DNA of 64,000 nucleotides. Source: Schistocerca nitens (taxonomy: Eukaryota; Arthropoda; Insecta; Orthoptera; Acrididae). The stretch covers positions 1,058,658,432-1,058,722,431 of the forward strand of contig NC_064614.1 in assembly GCF_023898315.1 (NCBI RefSeq), read 5' to 3'. The position numbers were made by a program, and so were the translations under genes. This document shows, piece after piece, positions 23,551-34,551 of this stretch. The notes below the pieces were generated by a model. The model searched no databases. It worked only from the letters and a program-made list of their open reading frames with translations, and was not told the DNA's origin. The first letter of the stretch is position 1. Every line of letters begins with the position of its first letter.

Positions 23551-24506
23551 GTTTTTTGCTTGTAGGGAAATTTACCAGAGATCTTCGATATTCTCTGTCG
23601 TGCTAACCTGGACTCCCCAGAATCCGAAAATCCAACTGCCGCCTGTCGACAGCCGGGTTGTGTACCACCTGGGATAAAGTTGACTTTGCTTGCATAGTTT
23701 ACGTTTGCTTGTGTTTCATTGGTTGTGCTTGGGTGATACCAGGACCGGACAGGACCAGAGGGTGTTGAAGCCTTTGAAAGCAAATATTTTCAGCCAAGCT
23801 CATTGAGCTAACACGGTGACCAGAGTAACGGTGATTTTCACTCAGACGTGTCTGGATTTTGCGTTCAACGGATTGAGTAGCCGTTCAGGATTGTGTTAGT
23901 ATTTGGTTCACCCCTAGTATTTGATTTCCTCGGTACCACCCATATGGGGGAGGGTTTCCACTATCCGCCACACGCGATTATTACTATTATTATTATTATT
24001 ATTATTATTGTCATTATGTCTCAGCAAATCCCATATGGTGTATCTTCCCACCACTGAAATAGATGTGTATTGTTCGATTCAGTATTTCCATCACATAAAT
24101 GTGGTTTATAATTACGTTACATTGCTACTAGTAGACATATTTCTCACTTTTTCTTAGACAGTTGCTACCTGTTACTCCATCATAGGAATTTATGTGCGAA
24201 GCATTGTTGAAATACAGACGTTCAAATTATCCGATTTCTGTAATTTCATTTCGATACCAGATCGTTCTAATCGGATTCAGCCAGGTAGTCTTAATGTGGA
24301 TATCCGACCACGACTGTCATCATATGATAGACTGTGTAAACCACATTCTTTATCGGACTGTTGAATATAGATCACTTATCTATGACAGGACCTGAATTCT
24401 TAAACACTGTGGAAAATAATAATCCGATGTGCTTATTACAAATACGTTATTCCAATATAAATATGTGAACTAACGAGATAACAGTTTATTTACAGGAGCA
24501 GAACTA
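23551..24506. other. Left inner-arm sequence with ATT microsatellite
   Basis: No coding motif. An (ATT)n tract of about 34 bp lies at 23977-24010. The mirror is at 26117-27277, interrupted there by a SINE. Confidence 0.45.
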
Positions 24507-24704
24507 ATGTTCAAATGTGTGTGAAATCGTATGGGACTTAACTGCTAAGGTCATCAGTACCTAAGCTTACACACTACTTAACCTAAATCATCCTAAGGAC
24601 AAACACACACACCCATGCCCGAGGGAGGACTCGAACCTCCGCCGGGATCAGCCACGCAGCTCATGACTGCAGCGCCCCTGACCGCTCGGCTAATCCCGCG
24701 CGGC
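24507..24704 (-). repeat. tRNA-derived SINE, type II (left-arm copy)
   Basis: Minus-oriented type II SINE: tail ATGTTCAAATGTGTGTGAAA, head GCCGCGCGGGATTAGCCG on the minus strand, B-box-like GGTTCGAGTCC. It is shared with 25919-26116 in the right arm. Confidence 0.9.
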
Positions 24705-24789
24705 TACTAAAAGTATACTCGTCCACAAAACCCATGTGGACAATTATCTGATAATCGGTCAAGCTTTGCTTTGTCGCAGCTCTTTAGGA

Positions 24790-25635
24790 CAAAAGAATGG
24801 ACAGCTCCCTGCTTTTTGCGTTTCCGATAGCGCCTACGATAAGAATCTGGTGTCATATTATGTTTCAGAGCCGTAAACTGTTTATTTTTTCACCTCATAC
24901 TAAAACAAAAGCTATGATATGAGAAGAGGAAATGACTTATATGCTTCTCAGGAACTTAAGTTTTTCGCGTTAATTTTCTCACTTCATTCTAAAACAAGGA
25001 CGTTAATATGAGAAGAGGAAATGAAATATACGCTTCCAAGACATATTATTTCCTTGTGTGCTACTACTGCATACATGAAAGCCCTGCAGTTAATTTTTGT
25101 ATGTTGGATAAATTTTGATATCACCTCACATTCCTTTGTGAGAAGGTTCCTATTTTCTTAGGATTCAAATAGAGTGGACATTTCATCACTGGTTAATATT
25201 CTCATGACTAATGACATGATACCCGTTGCAATTGCTCCATGGCACCTGTGAGTAGAGTCTCACGTTGGTTACTATAAGAACACGCAGGCAGTGATATCCG
25301 CTCACTGCAGTCAGAGCCAAGGTGATTTATTTCTGTTTATGGCGAAGCGTCTGCTGCAGTGTCCACGCTCAGCCAACATAAACAAATCGCGGCGGCATTG
25401 GGCAGTGCTGATCGCTGCGCTTGTCGCAGGCCTCGACAACAAGAGCGCACTCTCTGCTAACGATACTATGGAGTTAATACATCTTACTTAACGTAATATG
25501 CAGGACGTGGGTTAGGTGAAAATTCAGTTTGTAACTTCCCATCGCATTAACATACTTTACAGTCATATTTGATGCCCGGTTGTCTGTCTGATGTTAATAG
25601 TATTGATTCAGATTGTGCATTAACACGAAAACTCA

Positions 25636-25683
<48 letters not shown>

Positions 25684-25833
25684 CTCATTGATTCCAGTGA
25701 GGGTGACAACTACTGTGTGTTGAACAACACATGCACCAGTCAGTTCCTCAGTTGGCGTCGAGTGGATGAGTTTTTTCAATTACCTTGCATTGCAAGAATT
25801 GTATGTAAGAGCCTGAAAGTAAATGGACTTGTA
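24790..25833. other. Spacer of the giant inverted repeat
   Basis: Unique 1044-bp loop between the arms. It holds two diverged direct repeats around ATATGAGAAGAGGAAATGA (near 24918 and 25010) and a (CA)n tract of about 48 bp (25635-25683). An open frame of 66 codons (25291-25491) shows no motif. No transposase or other gene was seen. Confidence 0.7.
25635..25683. repeat. (CA)n microsatellite
   Basis: Alternating CA for about 48 bp in the spacer, near the symmetry centre; such tracts can adopt Z-DNA. Confidence 0.95.
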
Positions 25834-25918
25834 TCCTAAAGAGCTGCGACAAAGCAAAGCTTGACCGATTATCAGATAATTGTCCACATGGGTTTTGTGG
25901 ACGAGTATACTTTTAGTA

Positions 25919-26116
25919 GCCGCGCGGGATTAGCCGAGCGGTCAGGGGCGCTGCAGTCATGAGCTGCGTGGCTGATCCCGGCGGAGGTTCGAGTCCTCCC
26001 TCGGGCATGGGTGTGTGTGTTTGTCCTTAGGATGATTTAGGTTAAGTAGTGTGTAAGCTTAGGTACTGATGACCTTAGCAGTTAAGTCCCATACGATTTC
26101 ACACACATTTGAACAT
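25919..26116 (+). repeat. tRNA-derived SINE, type II (right-arm copy)
   Basis: Mirror of 24507-24704: head GCCGCGCGGGATTAGCCGAG, tail ending ACACATTTGAACATT. Confidence 0.9.
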
Positions 26117-27043
26117 TAGTTCTGCTCCTGTAAATAAACTGTTATCTCGTTAGTTCACATATTTATATTGGAATAACGTATTTGTAATAAGCACATCGGA
26201 TTATTATTTTCCACAGTGTTTAAGAATTCAGGTCCTGTCATAGATAAGTGATCTATATTCAACAGTCCGATAAAGAATGTGGTTTACACAGTCTATCATA
26301 TGATGACAGTCGTGGTCGGATATCCACATTAAGACTACCTGGCTGAATCCGATTAGAACGATCTGGTATCGAAATGAAATTACAGAAATCGGATAATTTG
26401 AACGTCTGTATTTCAACAATGCTTCGCACATAAATTCCTATGATGGAGTAACAGGTAGCAACTGTCTAAGAAAAAGTGAGAAATATGTCTACTAGTAGCA
26501 ATGTAACGTAATTATAAACCACATTTATGTGATGGAAATACTGAATCGAACAATACACATCTATTTCAGTGGTGGGAAGATACACCATATGGGATTTGCT
26601 GAGACATAATGACAATAATAATAATAATAATAATAATAGTAATAATCGCGTGTGGCGGATAGTGGAAACCCTCCCCCATATGGGTGGTACCGAGGAAATC
26701 AAATACTAGGGGTGAACCAAATACTAACACAATCCTGAACGGCTACTCAATCCGTTGAACGCAAAATCCAGACACGTCTGAGTGAAAATCACTGTTACTC
26801 TGGTCACCGTGTTAGCTCAATGAGCTTGGCTGAAAATATTTGCTTTCAAAGGCTTCAACACCCTCTGGTCCTGTCCGGTCCTGGTATCACCCAAGCACAA
26901 CCAATGAAACACAAGCAAACGTAAACTATGCAAGCAAAGTCAACTTTATCCCAGGTGGTACACAACCCGGCTGTCGACAGGCGGCAGTTGGATTTTCGGA
27001 TTCTGGGGAGTCCAGGTTAGCACGACAGAGAATATCGAAGATG
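26117..27043. other. Right inner-arm sequence, unassigned
   Basis: Mirror of the left-arm stretch beginning 23580. It includes the inverted (AAT)n tract at about 26613-26646. No coding motif. Confidence 0.45.
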
Positions 27044-27240
27044 TCTGGTTCAAATGGCTCTGAGCACTATGGGACTCAACATCTTAGGTCATAAGTCCCC
27101 TAGAACTTAGAACTACTTGAACCTAACTAACCTAAGGACATCACACACACCCATGCCCGAGGCAGGATTCGAACCTGCGACCGTAGCAGTCCCGCGGTTC
27201 CGGACTGCAGCGCCAGAACCGCTAGACCACCGCGGCCGGC
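27044..27240 (-). repeat. tRNA-derived SINE, type I (right arm only)
   Basis: Minus-oriented. A perfect target duplication CGAAGAT flanks it at 27036-27042 and 27241-27247; the left arm has a single CGAAGAT at the empty site. It lies in the near-identical inner zone, so it inserted after the arms were last homogenised. Confidence 0.95.
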
Positions 27241-27543
27241 CGAAGATCTCTGGTAAATTTCCCTACAAGCAAAAAACATGCATTTAAAAGTAAACATCGA
27301 TACCTTGATCCAAACACGAAAACTAAATAATTTCACAAAAGAAATGGACCGACAAAAAATTCTCATCCTTGCACTTCAAGAACCACGACTAACTGACAAT
27401 GAAACCGTGTATTAGGGAAACCATTGCATCTTCAAGAGCAGAATACAACAAAAGGTAACGAAAGGCGTACCAATCTTCGGCATTGCATTTCTCGAACACC
27501 GATCTATCAACTCTGTCAAAGAAATCACACCGATCGACAATCA

Positions 27544-27742
27544 AAAGGTTCCAATGGCTCTGAGCACTATGGAACTTAACAGTGGAGGTCATCAGTCTCC
27601 TAGAACTTAGAACTACTTACACCTAGCTAATCTAAGGACATCACACAAATTCATGCCCAAGGCTGGATTCGAACCTGCGACCGTAGCAGTCGCGCGGTTC
27701 CGGACTGAAGAGCCAAGAACCGCTCGGCCACCGCGGCTGGCC
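27544..27742 (-). repeat. tRNA-derived SINE, type I (right-arm copy)
   Basis: Mirror of 23085-23283, inside the LINE endonuclease fragment. Confidence 0.9.
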
Positions 27743-27829
27743 CGTCAACAAGCGACTTATGACTATGGTCATTCAGAGCCCCAGTAAAACATATACACTC
27801 ATCAATGCACGTGTCCCCACCAACATCGA

Positions 27830-28030
27830 CGGCCGGAGTGTTCGAGAGGTTCTAGGCGCTACAGTCTGGAACCGCGCGACCGCTACGGTCGCAGGTTCGC
27901 ATCCTGCCTCGGGCATGGATGTGTGCGATGTCCTTAGGTTAGTTAGGTTTAACTAGTTCTAAGTTCTAGGGGACTGATGACCACAGCAGTTAAGTCCCAT
28001 AGTGCTCAGAGCCATTTGAACCATTTGAAC
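27830..28030 (+). repeat. tRNA-derived SINE, type I (right-arm copy)
   Basis: Mirror of 22798-22998. Target duplication CCCACCAACATCGA is seen directly before and after it. Confidence 0.92.
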
Positions 28031-28176
28031 CCACCAACATCGAAAATAAGAAAAACACCGACAATGTTGAAAAATTCTGGAACACACTCGAAAATACCAT
28101 GAGCAAAATTCACCAAGATGACGTGAAAATACTAATGGGAGACTTCAACTCTATTTGGGACAGAAAAAACGTGTAG

Positions 28177-29797
28177 AAAAATCATTGGTACAAATTCAAC
28201 ACACCGAAACGCTTAGACTAACGTCACACGTCTGACTGACATTTGCCAATTGAACCACAAAAGGATGTCTTCCCGCTTTAAGAAAAAACCAGTCCCCAGG
28301 TAACATGCTTAGTAACCAGGTGCAAGCTGCTTTTGTTCGCCTTTCGAGACTTGCTGAAAGCCAGATTTTTAATTCTTTTGTAGCACAGCTACAAGCAGGC
28401 AGATAAAAACTTAATAAGGGAATCGTAAGACAACGCTCGAGCAAAATTCTTCTTGCTACTTTCAGTAACTCTTAGTGTCAGAGTGAAAACCTTACGGTAC
28501 TGCCAGATTCATAATGCCACTTTTGTTTTCTGCCGACATTTTTTTGTTGTTGTGAATACATAATTTTATCTATGAAAAGCCCCATTTTCATAACACTTAC
28601 GAATGGTACAGGAAATGAAATAAATACAGATCTTTTCTAAGTGTAAAGTCTGTAATATCCTACTAATTCGTGTTAAAATAAGCCCAATTGTCTCACAGAA
28701 ACTTAATGCTTTATTAAGATAGACTGCCGTCGTGATGTTTCTGTATTAAGCTGACTTTAGTTTGTATTAGTACAGTGAATATTTTAATTGCATTTTCCAT
28801 TAGTTTACTAAACGCAACAGTAATTATCAAAGAGAAATTAATTAGCAGCAGAATTTTCTTTCACGATATCTAAAACGATATGACAATGCTAAAGTTGTTT
28901 ACAAATTCTACGCCTGTAGAAACCTACTTGTTCTAACGATGTCAATAAACAAGAGTAGTTTTAAAAGTATTTTCGTCTAGAAATGAATTGCCTTGACGGT
29001 TGATCGATCTAGAGTGGGAAAGGTAAAATTTTACAAATATATGACGAGAGGGACAAGTGCTTGAGAGAGGACTTCCCTATCAATACAAATGTGCCTGAGA
29101 GACGACTTTCCTATCAATCTCCTGGATAGTTTTGTTTCTCAAATCAACATAGTGCGTTATCATGCAGTAGCACAGGTGATGTAGTTTTGTTGCTCGATTT
29201 TCTTACACTGTGACCGAAAGGTGACTCAGTTGTTGGCAACAAATTCCAGCTGTGTTGCACACACCCTGGGGGCAGAATTCGTAGCCCAAAACACACTTTT
29301 GGATTTATCAGATGTAAAATAATATGTTCACGCAACTCTCTCCTCGAGTTTACGTCTTTTGGTGGGGCTCAGCCTTTCATTTCTTCTTAGGAAGTTAACG
29401 ATAAAGGCATCATAACACGTCACCAGTAACAGTACTGCGTAGGAATGCTCGATGAGTGACCTGATGACGTTCAATAATAGTTACTCTGTTGATTTTTGTT
29501 GTTTCGAATTAGAGCATGCAGTACTCCTACACCAGACTTATGAACATTGCCTGTTGAATGCAAATTCAAGTGGTTCATAATTATTTTAGTAAATTCACTC
29601 GATATTTTTATGTCCTTTAAATTACATTTGCTACATGATTCGCATTGAAGACGTAGGAAATGTATGTTATTTGGTCCGGGAAGCACGTTCCAACAGAAAC
29701 TGATGCTTACATTGACATTTATGTTGCGAATTAGTCGTCTTATCCATCACATGGATAACGAGGATGCTCCGTTTTGCTACAGTTGTTTCATAGCTAA
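28177..29797. other. Right inner-arm sequence, unassigned
   Basis: Mirror of 21031-22651. No coding motif was recognised. Confidence 0.4.
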
Positions 29798-30762
29798 CAA
29801 GGGAACCTCCCCATCGCACCCTCCTCAGATTTAGTTATAAGTTGACACAGTGCATAGGCCTTGAAAACTGAACACAGATCATTCGAAAAACAGGAAGAAG
29901 TTGTGTGGACCTATGAAAAAAATATTCAAACCAAACAAACTGAGTAGTCCGTGTGCATGATAAGCAACATCAAGGATAGCTTGAGCACGGGAGCGCAGTG
30001 GTCGCGTGGTTAGCGTGAGGAGCTGCAGAACGAGAGGTCGTTGGTTTAAGGCTTCCCTCGGGTTAGTTGTTTGATTTTTTTTTATTTTCAGACAATCATC
30101 ACCACACGTACTGTTATTCAACAAATGTAGGAAATAATCATACAAATGTTCGACAATCGTTCGATCCCTTAAGGAACTTTCCGATGCCTTACAGTTCGGA
30201 AAATATTCATTGACATTGTTATTGGAGTCACGAGCTATATTTGCTGGATTCATATTGCCCACGCAATGCATCGCACGTATTTAATGCACTCTCGTCCAAA
30301 GTAGCGAACAGTTAACTGCCAGCCAGGGAGCCTCATTAGCAGGAATACTCTCTCTTCCGTGCGCTATAGTCGACTGACGTCATGTCTTTCGATGTTTTTT
30401 AGGTGTAGCGTCATCATACTACGGCGCGGTTACCTCGCATCGGACGGACGGACGGACAGATAATAATTGTCTGAAAATAAAAATTAAACTTTTCACTCCT
30501 GGGAAAATTTGACGGAAGGACCTCTCGTTCCGCAGCTGCGTGCGCTAACCACGGGATCACGGCGCTCCTGAGCTCACCCTATCCTTGATGTTGCCTATCT
30601 TGCGCATGGACTACTCAGTTTGTATATTTTGCTTATTTTTTTCATACTTCCACACAACTTCTTCCTGTTTTCTCGATTGATCTGTGTTCAGTTTTTCAAG
30701 GCCTATCCCCTGTATCAACTTATAACTAAATCTGAGGGCGGTGCGATGGGGATGTTCCCTTG
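29798..30762. mobile_element. Foldback element c, right-arm copy
   Basis: Mirror of 20067-21030: ends CAAGGGAACCTCCCCATCGC and, inverted, CAAGGGAACATCCCCATCGC, with inward tRNA-like units at about 29990-30065 (plus) and 30568-30500 (minus). Confidence 0.8.
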
Positions 30763-31866
30763 TTAGTGGTATTGTGTGTTGGTGGCGTTGCCAGTTTACA
30801 TACTGTGGATGTAACTCACAATAAATGCGTTGGATGCCTCCTGTGATCAGTTTACTTGAAAAACGTTTGTTGTCATCGTAATTTATGTAACTGGCTCTCC
30901 GACTTCCAATTTGACAATTTGTGGAAAAATTGTTTACCTCGTTAGTCCTAGTTTCAAACATTATCTGTCTGACGGAAAACGTAGGCATGAAGGGGTCTGT
31001 AAAAAGCAATTAATCGCTATTATAGCAAACTTTTGAATTCACATGATACTTGAATTCTCTATATTGATTCTGAGAGTTTTCTTATTTCTCTTGTTATTTA
31101 CTGTCTCAATGTCATCCGTGAAAATAAAATTAAAGGCAGTTGGATTAGGTTCCTGATCTATAAACTGTGATTTAATATTCTGCGCTGCTAAATAAATTTT
31201 GAAGGTTGTATTCTTTACGTAAAACAGAGTATCGGTGTCAGTCCTAGGATTGACGATAAACTTCAGAAATACAATTACGGAAAAGTGACATATCGATTAT
31301 GGCTCCTCACCATCAACAATAGTTGTTACCCATAGTTTCATATTTGCTATTTTATGTCGTTACCCTTTAGAGACCAACCTGATCATTCCACAATGCCATT
31401 TTTACTTGCTTCTTAATATGTCCTATAACTACAGATTTGTCGAAAATATTAACTGTTAAATACGCTTTCCACAAATTAGAAACTTCCAGTTATTCTTCAT
31501 ATCTTGAAACTTACTACCGTTGACTTTCACTGGAGAAAAGATACATAATAATAAAATGAAATCAAAGATTAGAATGTCAAATCATAGTGTGAATGGTTAA
31601 AATGAAATGAACTAAAAATCATCTCCTTGTCTAAAAGACGTTATTCTTCCAGAGAACTTCGGCACCTCAAAATTTTTTACACCTCTGATGTTCAGCCACA
31701 TGTGGACAAATAGCGGGTCCCATGATGCAGCACTGTTTAGCCGTCACAAAATGAAGCCTCAAAAATCAGTCCACATTCCATTTACTGCGTTTCCTTGAAA
31801 TTATATAAAATATACGTCTGTAAGTAAAAAAAAAAAAAAAGACGAAGAAGAAAGAAACAAAGCTTG
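30763..31866. other. Right-arm sequence, unassigned
   Basis: Mirror of roughly 18.7-20.07 kb without the 18722-19035 segment. The identity step between diverged and near-identical arm zones falls at about 31300. Confidence 0.4.
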
Positions 31867-33081
31867 AAACAGCTGATTGGTGAAGCCTCCTTTGGCTTCC
31901 ACAACAGCTCGAAATCTGTTGGGCATTGAGCCCACAACTCGAGCCACATAACTAGGAGATTCAAGTAACTCATTCCAAGCGTCATGAATCACATCAGAAA
32001 GCTGTCGGCGAGTCGACGGTGACTGCCCTTTTCTCGTATTACTCTGACCATTTCTGCCCAGATATTCTCAATGGGATTCGTGTCAGCTCCTTTAGGTGGC
32101 CATTCCGTTACAGTAATATTACTATGGTCGTCGACCCGCCTCTTAACCACACGTGCCATATGAATAGACGAGCGATCTTGTTGGAACATGATCTGATCAT
32201 CGCCAAATCTTGCAGCCACAGCAGGCAACATCACGTTCTCCAGAATTGATATGTAATTGCGCGCATCGAATCTTCCTTCCACTTCCCACAGGAGCCCACA
32301 CCCTTCGGCCGATATCCACGCCCATACCGTTACCGACTACAAATGGCTCTGAGCACTGTGGGACTTAACATCTGTGGTCATCAGTCCCCTAGAACGTAGA
32401 ACTACTTAAACCTAACTAACCTAAGGACATCACACACATCCATGCGCGAGGCAGGATTCGAACCTGCGACCGTAGCGGTCACGCGGTTCCAGACTGAAGC
32501 GCCTCGAACCGCACGGCCACACCGGCCGGCACCGACAACCTGCCACTCCTTCGGCAACTGTAAATATATTTTCGATTATACCTAGCACATTTAGGCCGGT
32601 AAACTAGTACTTTTCCGGATGATGCCGTAGAGAAAACTTTTTGGTGCGTGAAAATCACTCGCCTCCAAAACTGGAGAGGTTTGTCGCCATTTTCAGTAGC
32701 AAAAGCAAGGCAAGCTTCTCTTTGGGAAACAGTCAATGTCTCTTTCACAGCAGCGCTTCTTGCTCTCAGTCCACCTTCCCTTACACGAGGAGTGACGGTC
32801 TTACTGCTAACATTGAGACCGAAAGTTTGCTGAATTTGTCGTGCGTTGACAAATGGGTGGTTCTAACTGAAACGGCGTATCTGCTGATCCTGAGCTGCTG
32901 TTGTTTTGCGGCGACGGCCATGAGGCCTCCCATTCAAGTTACCACTCTTTTCCTATCGTCTGATCCACCTGGCTACCGTCGACTTGTGAAGACCCATAGT
33001 TCTCGCTATGTCGGCATTTGAAGATCCCTCTGCATGGAGTTCTATTATAGCGCCCTTGTCTGCCTCAGCCAGATGGGCCAT
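31867..33081 (-). pseudogene. Tc1-like transposase (right arm), SINE-split
   Basis: More complete partner of the left-arm stub, read from 33081 downwards. The N-terminal helix-turn-helix region is followed by TVSQREACLAFATENGDKPL and VIFTHQKVFSTASSGKVLVY. The second of these is the first catalytic block, with His where Tc1-like enzymes have Asp (FTDE). A SINE at 32341-32530 then interrupts. After it come FQQDRSSIHMARVVKRRVDD (second Asp block) and TEWPPKGADTNPIENIWAEM (Glu block), with 35 residues between that Asp and Glu. It ends VVEAKGGFTNQ. The loss of the first Asp, the SINE and frame changes make it inactive. Confidence 0.88.
32341..32530 (-). repeat. tRNA-derived SINE, type I (right arm only)
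   Basis: Minus-oriented, inserted in the Tc1-like transposase. ACCGAC at 32332-32337 and 32531-32536 is a likely target duplication. It has no left-arm partner, but the left arm lacks this whole region, so it cannot be dated by absence. Confidence 0.9.
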
Positions 33082-33555
33082 TTAGCGTTGACTGAATGAT
33101 TCGTCGCGGTTAATATTGGCTGCGGAAACAGCGCTGGCAGGAAACAGACTGCCTCCTCCACGATGGCAGCCACAACGCACTGGCCAAGTATGTGTAACAC
33201 GGAAATCGATGGCATAAAAGAGAGATCGCAAGCCCATACCCGTGTCATTACATAGTGGAGCAACTTAAAATCTCTAATTTTTCTCAGAAGGGACTGGTCC
33301 ACTCTTGTCATGTCTTATCCTGATAAATATTACATGAAATGAAATGTTTACGTTTTGCATATGCGGCAGGCCTGACGCAAGAAACATTTCTGAAATATCT
33401 GAGGCAACCTGAAGAACACTTCATGAATTTTATCTGTAGAGGGTTGCCTTATAAGAAGGAAAACGTGTTTATCCCCGCTCGCCGTGTTTCCAGGTGGCGC
33501 AGTTTACTCGGAGGCATACATAATTCTCGCCGGGCGTAAGAAGCGACTCGACGAG
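33082..33555. other. Right-arm sequence between Tc1 relic and foldback a
   Basis: Mirror of 17826-18299; no motif beyond probable 5' flank of the transposase. Confidence 0.35.
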
Positions 33556-33892
33556 CGAGGGGAACTCGCCAAGTGTCATAGGCTGATTGTCCCGAAACTT
33601 TGCTCACAAGGGGAGGCCGCCAAATGTGAAATTCAGATTCGATTCATACTGCGCATAATAAAAGCTCATGGCCAGAGGTGTAATGTGGCAAAGCACCAAG
33701 ATGCACTTCTCAGCTGTTGTCGAGAAAATCGACAGTTAGAAGAAACCGTTGCGGTGAAATACTCTCTACGATTAATAATTTTCTACAGCGTCGTGGCGCA
33801 GCGGTAAGCGCTCGAGTTCGTAATCCGAAGGTCGCCGGATCGAATCTCTCGCCATGCAACATTTTTTTATTATTATTATTTTTTTTGTAATT

Positions 33893-33895
<3 letters not shown>

Positions 33896-33951
<56 letters not shown>
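33896..33951. repeat. (TA)n microsatellite
   Basis: About 28 TA units just inside the left repeat of foldback b; it can extrude as a cruciform. Confidence 0.97.
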
Positions 33952-33957
<6 letters not shown>

Positions 33958-34467
33958 AATGAATTGCTTATGCATGTTGGTGAAGGCGGATCGCTCTCCA
34001 ATTGTACCGCCTCCATTTTACCGTTTGTTTAACAGGGTGTACCAAAGCTCTCACGTCCGCACTGATTTTCGACGGTGTTATAAGTTGTGCTAGGGACCGC
34101 ATCTACCTTCTTTCGAAGTTAGCAGGCAACTACGCTGTTATGCGGCGGCTCGTTTCGGCCCATTCAACATCTGTCCTTCAAGTGTAACGAGCGATTATAT
34201 TTCATACCTGCCACAGCAAATTTGTGTTCGTGGGGTTTCTATTCTAATTCGAACGTTTGACTTACGCTATACGTATTCGTTTCGGAATATCGTTTCTACG
34301 TCTTCCGCTAACTATACGTGGTTAACATTATGAAGACAATTAATAACATTTGTGAAATACAAATTTGTTTGCGGAAAACATAATGATGTTCGAAGTCGCC
34401 AGTTTTTCCACGACAAACGACTTTCAACAACTTATTATATGCATAATTGTTGCAACCTGTTGCCGGG

Positions 34468-34469
<2 letters not shown>

Positions 34470-34549
<80 letters not shown>
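34470..34549. repeat. (TA)n(TG)n compound microsatellite
   Basis: About 25 TA units followed by about 14 TG units, inside the right repeat of foldback b. Confidence 0.97.

Positions 34550-34551
<2 letters not shown>

Larger units (their letters stand above)
14358..24789 (+). repeat. Left arm of giant inverted repeat
   Basis: Matches the reverse complement of 25834-38889 collinearly. The outer part (to about 19.53 kb) shows scattered substitutions and indels. The inner part (about 19.53-24.79 kb) is nearly identical to its partner, to the point that chance open frames such as 19820-20218 are repeated unchanged at 31009-30611. Relative to the right arm it lacks about 855 bp at 16880/16881, lacks the nested foldback b, lacks about 0.65 kb of the Tc1 transposase, and carries one extra SINE (16421-16620). 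Confidence 0.9.
27278..28176 (+). pseudogene. LINE ORF2 endonuclease-domain fragment
   Basis: A decayed non-LTR retrotransposon endonuclease, the enzyme part that nicks target DNA. From the ATG at 27278 it reads NNFTKEMDRQKILILALQEP, a typical N-terminal block containing the catalytic Glu. It then shows GVPIFGIAFLEH, LINARVPTN and, after two SINEs, DDVKILMGDFNSIWD. The GDFN block carries the conserved Asp and Asn. A TAG follows DNETVY and another stop ends it at 28176. Reverse transcriptase and 3' parts are absent. The two nested SINEs (27544-27742 minus, 27830-28030 plus) are shared with the left arm. Confidence 0.8.

Noticed and set aside
19820..31009. 132-codon open frame present identically in both arms (19820-20218 and 31009-30611)
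   Set aside because: Identity reflects near-identical arm DNA; the frame runs into a foldback element and has no motif.
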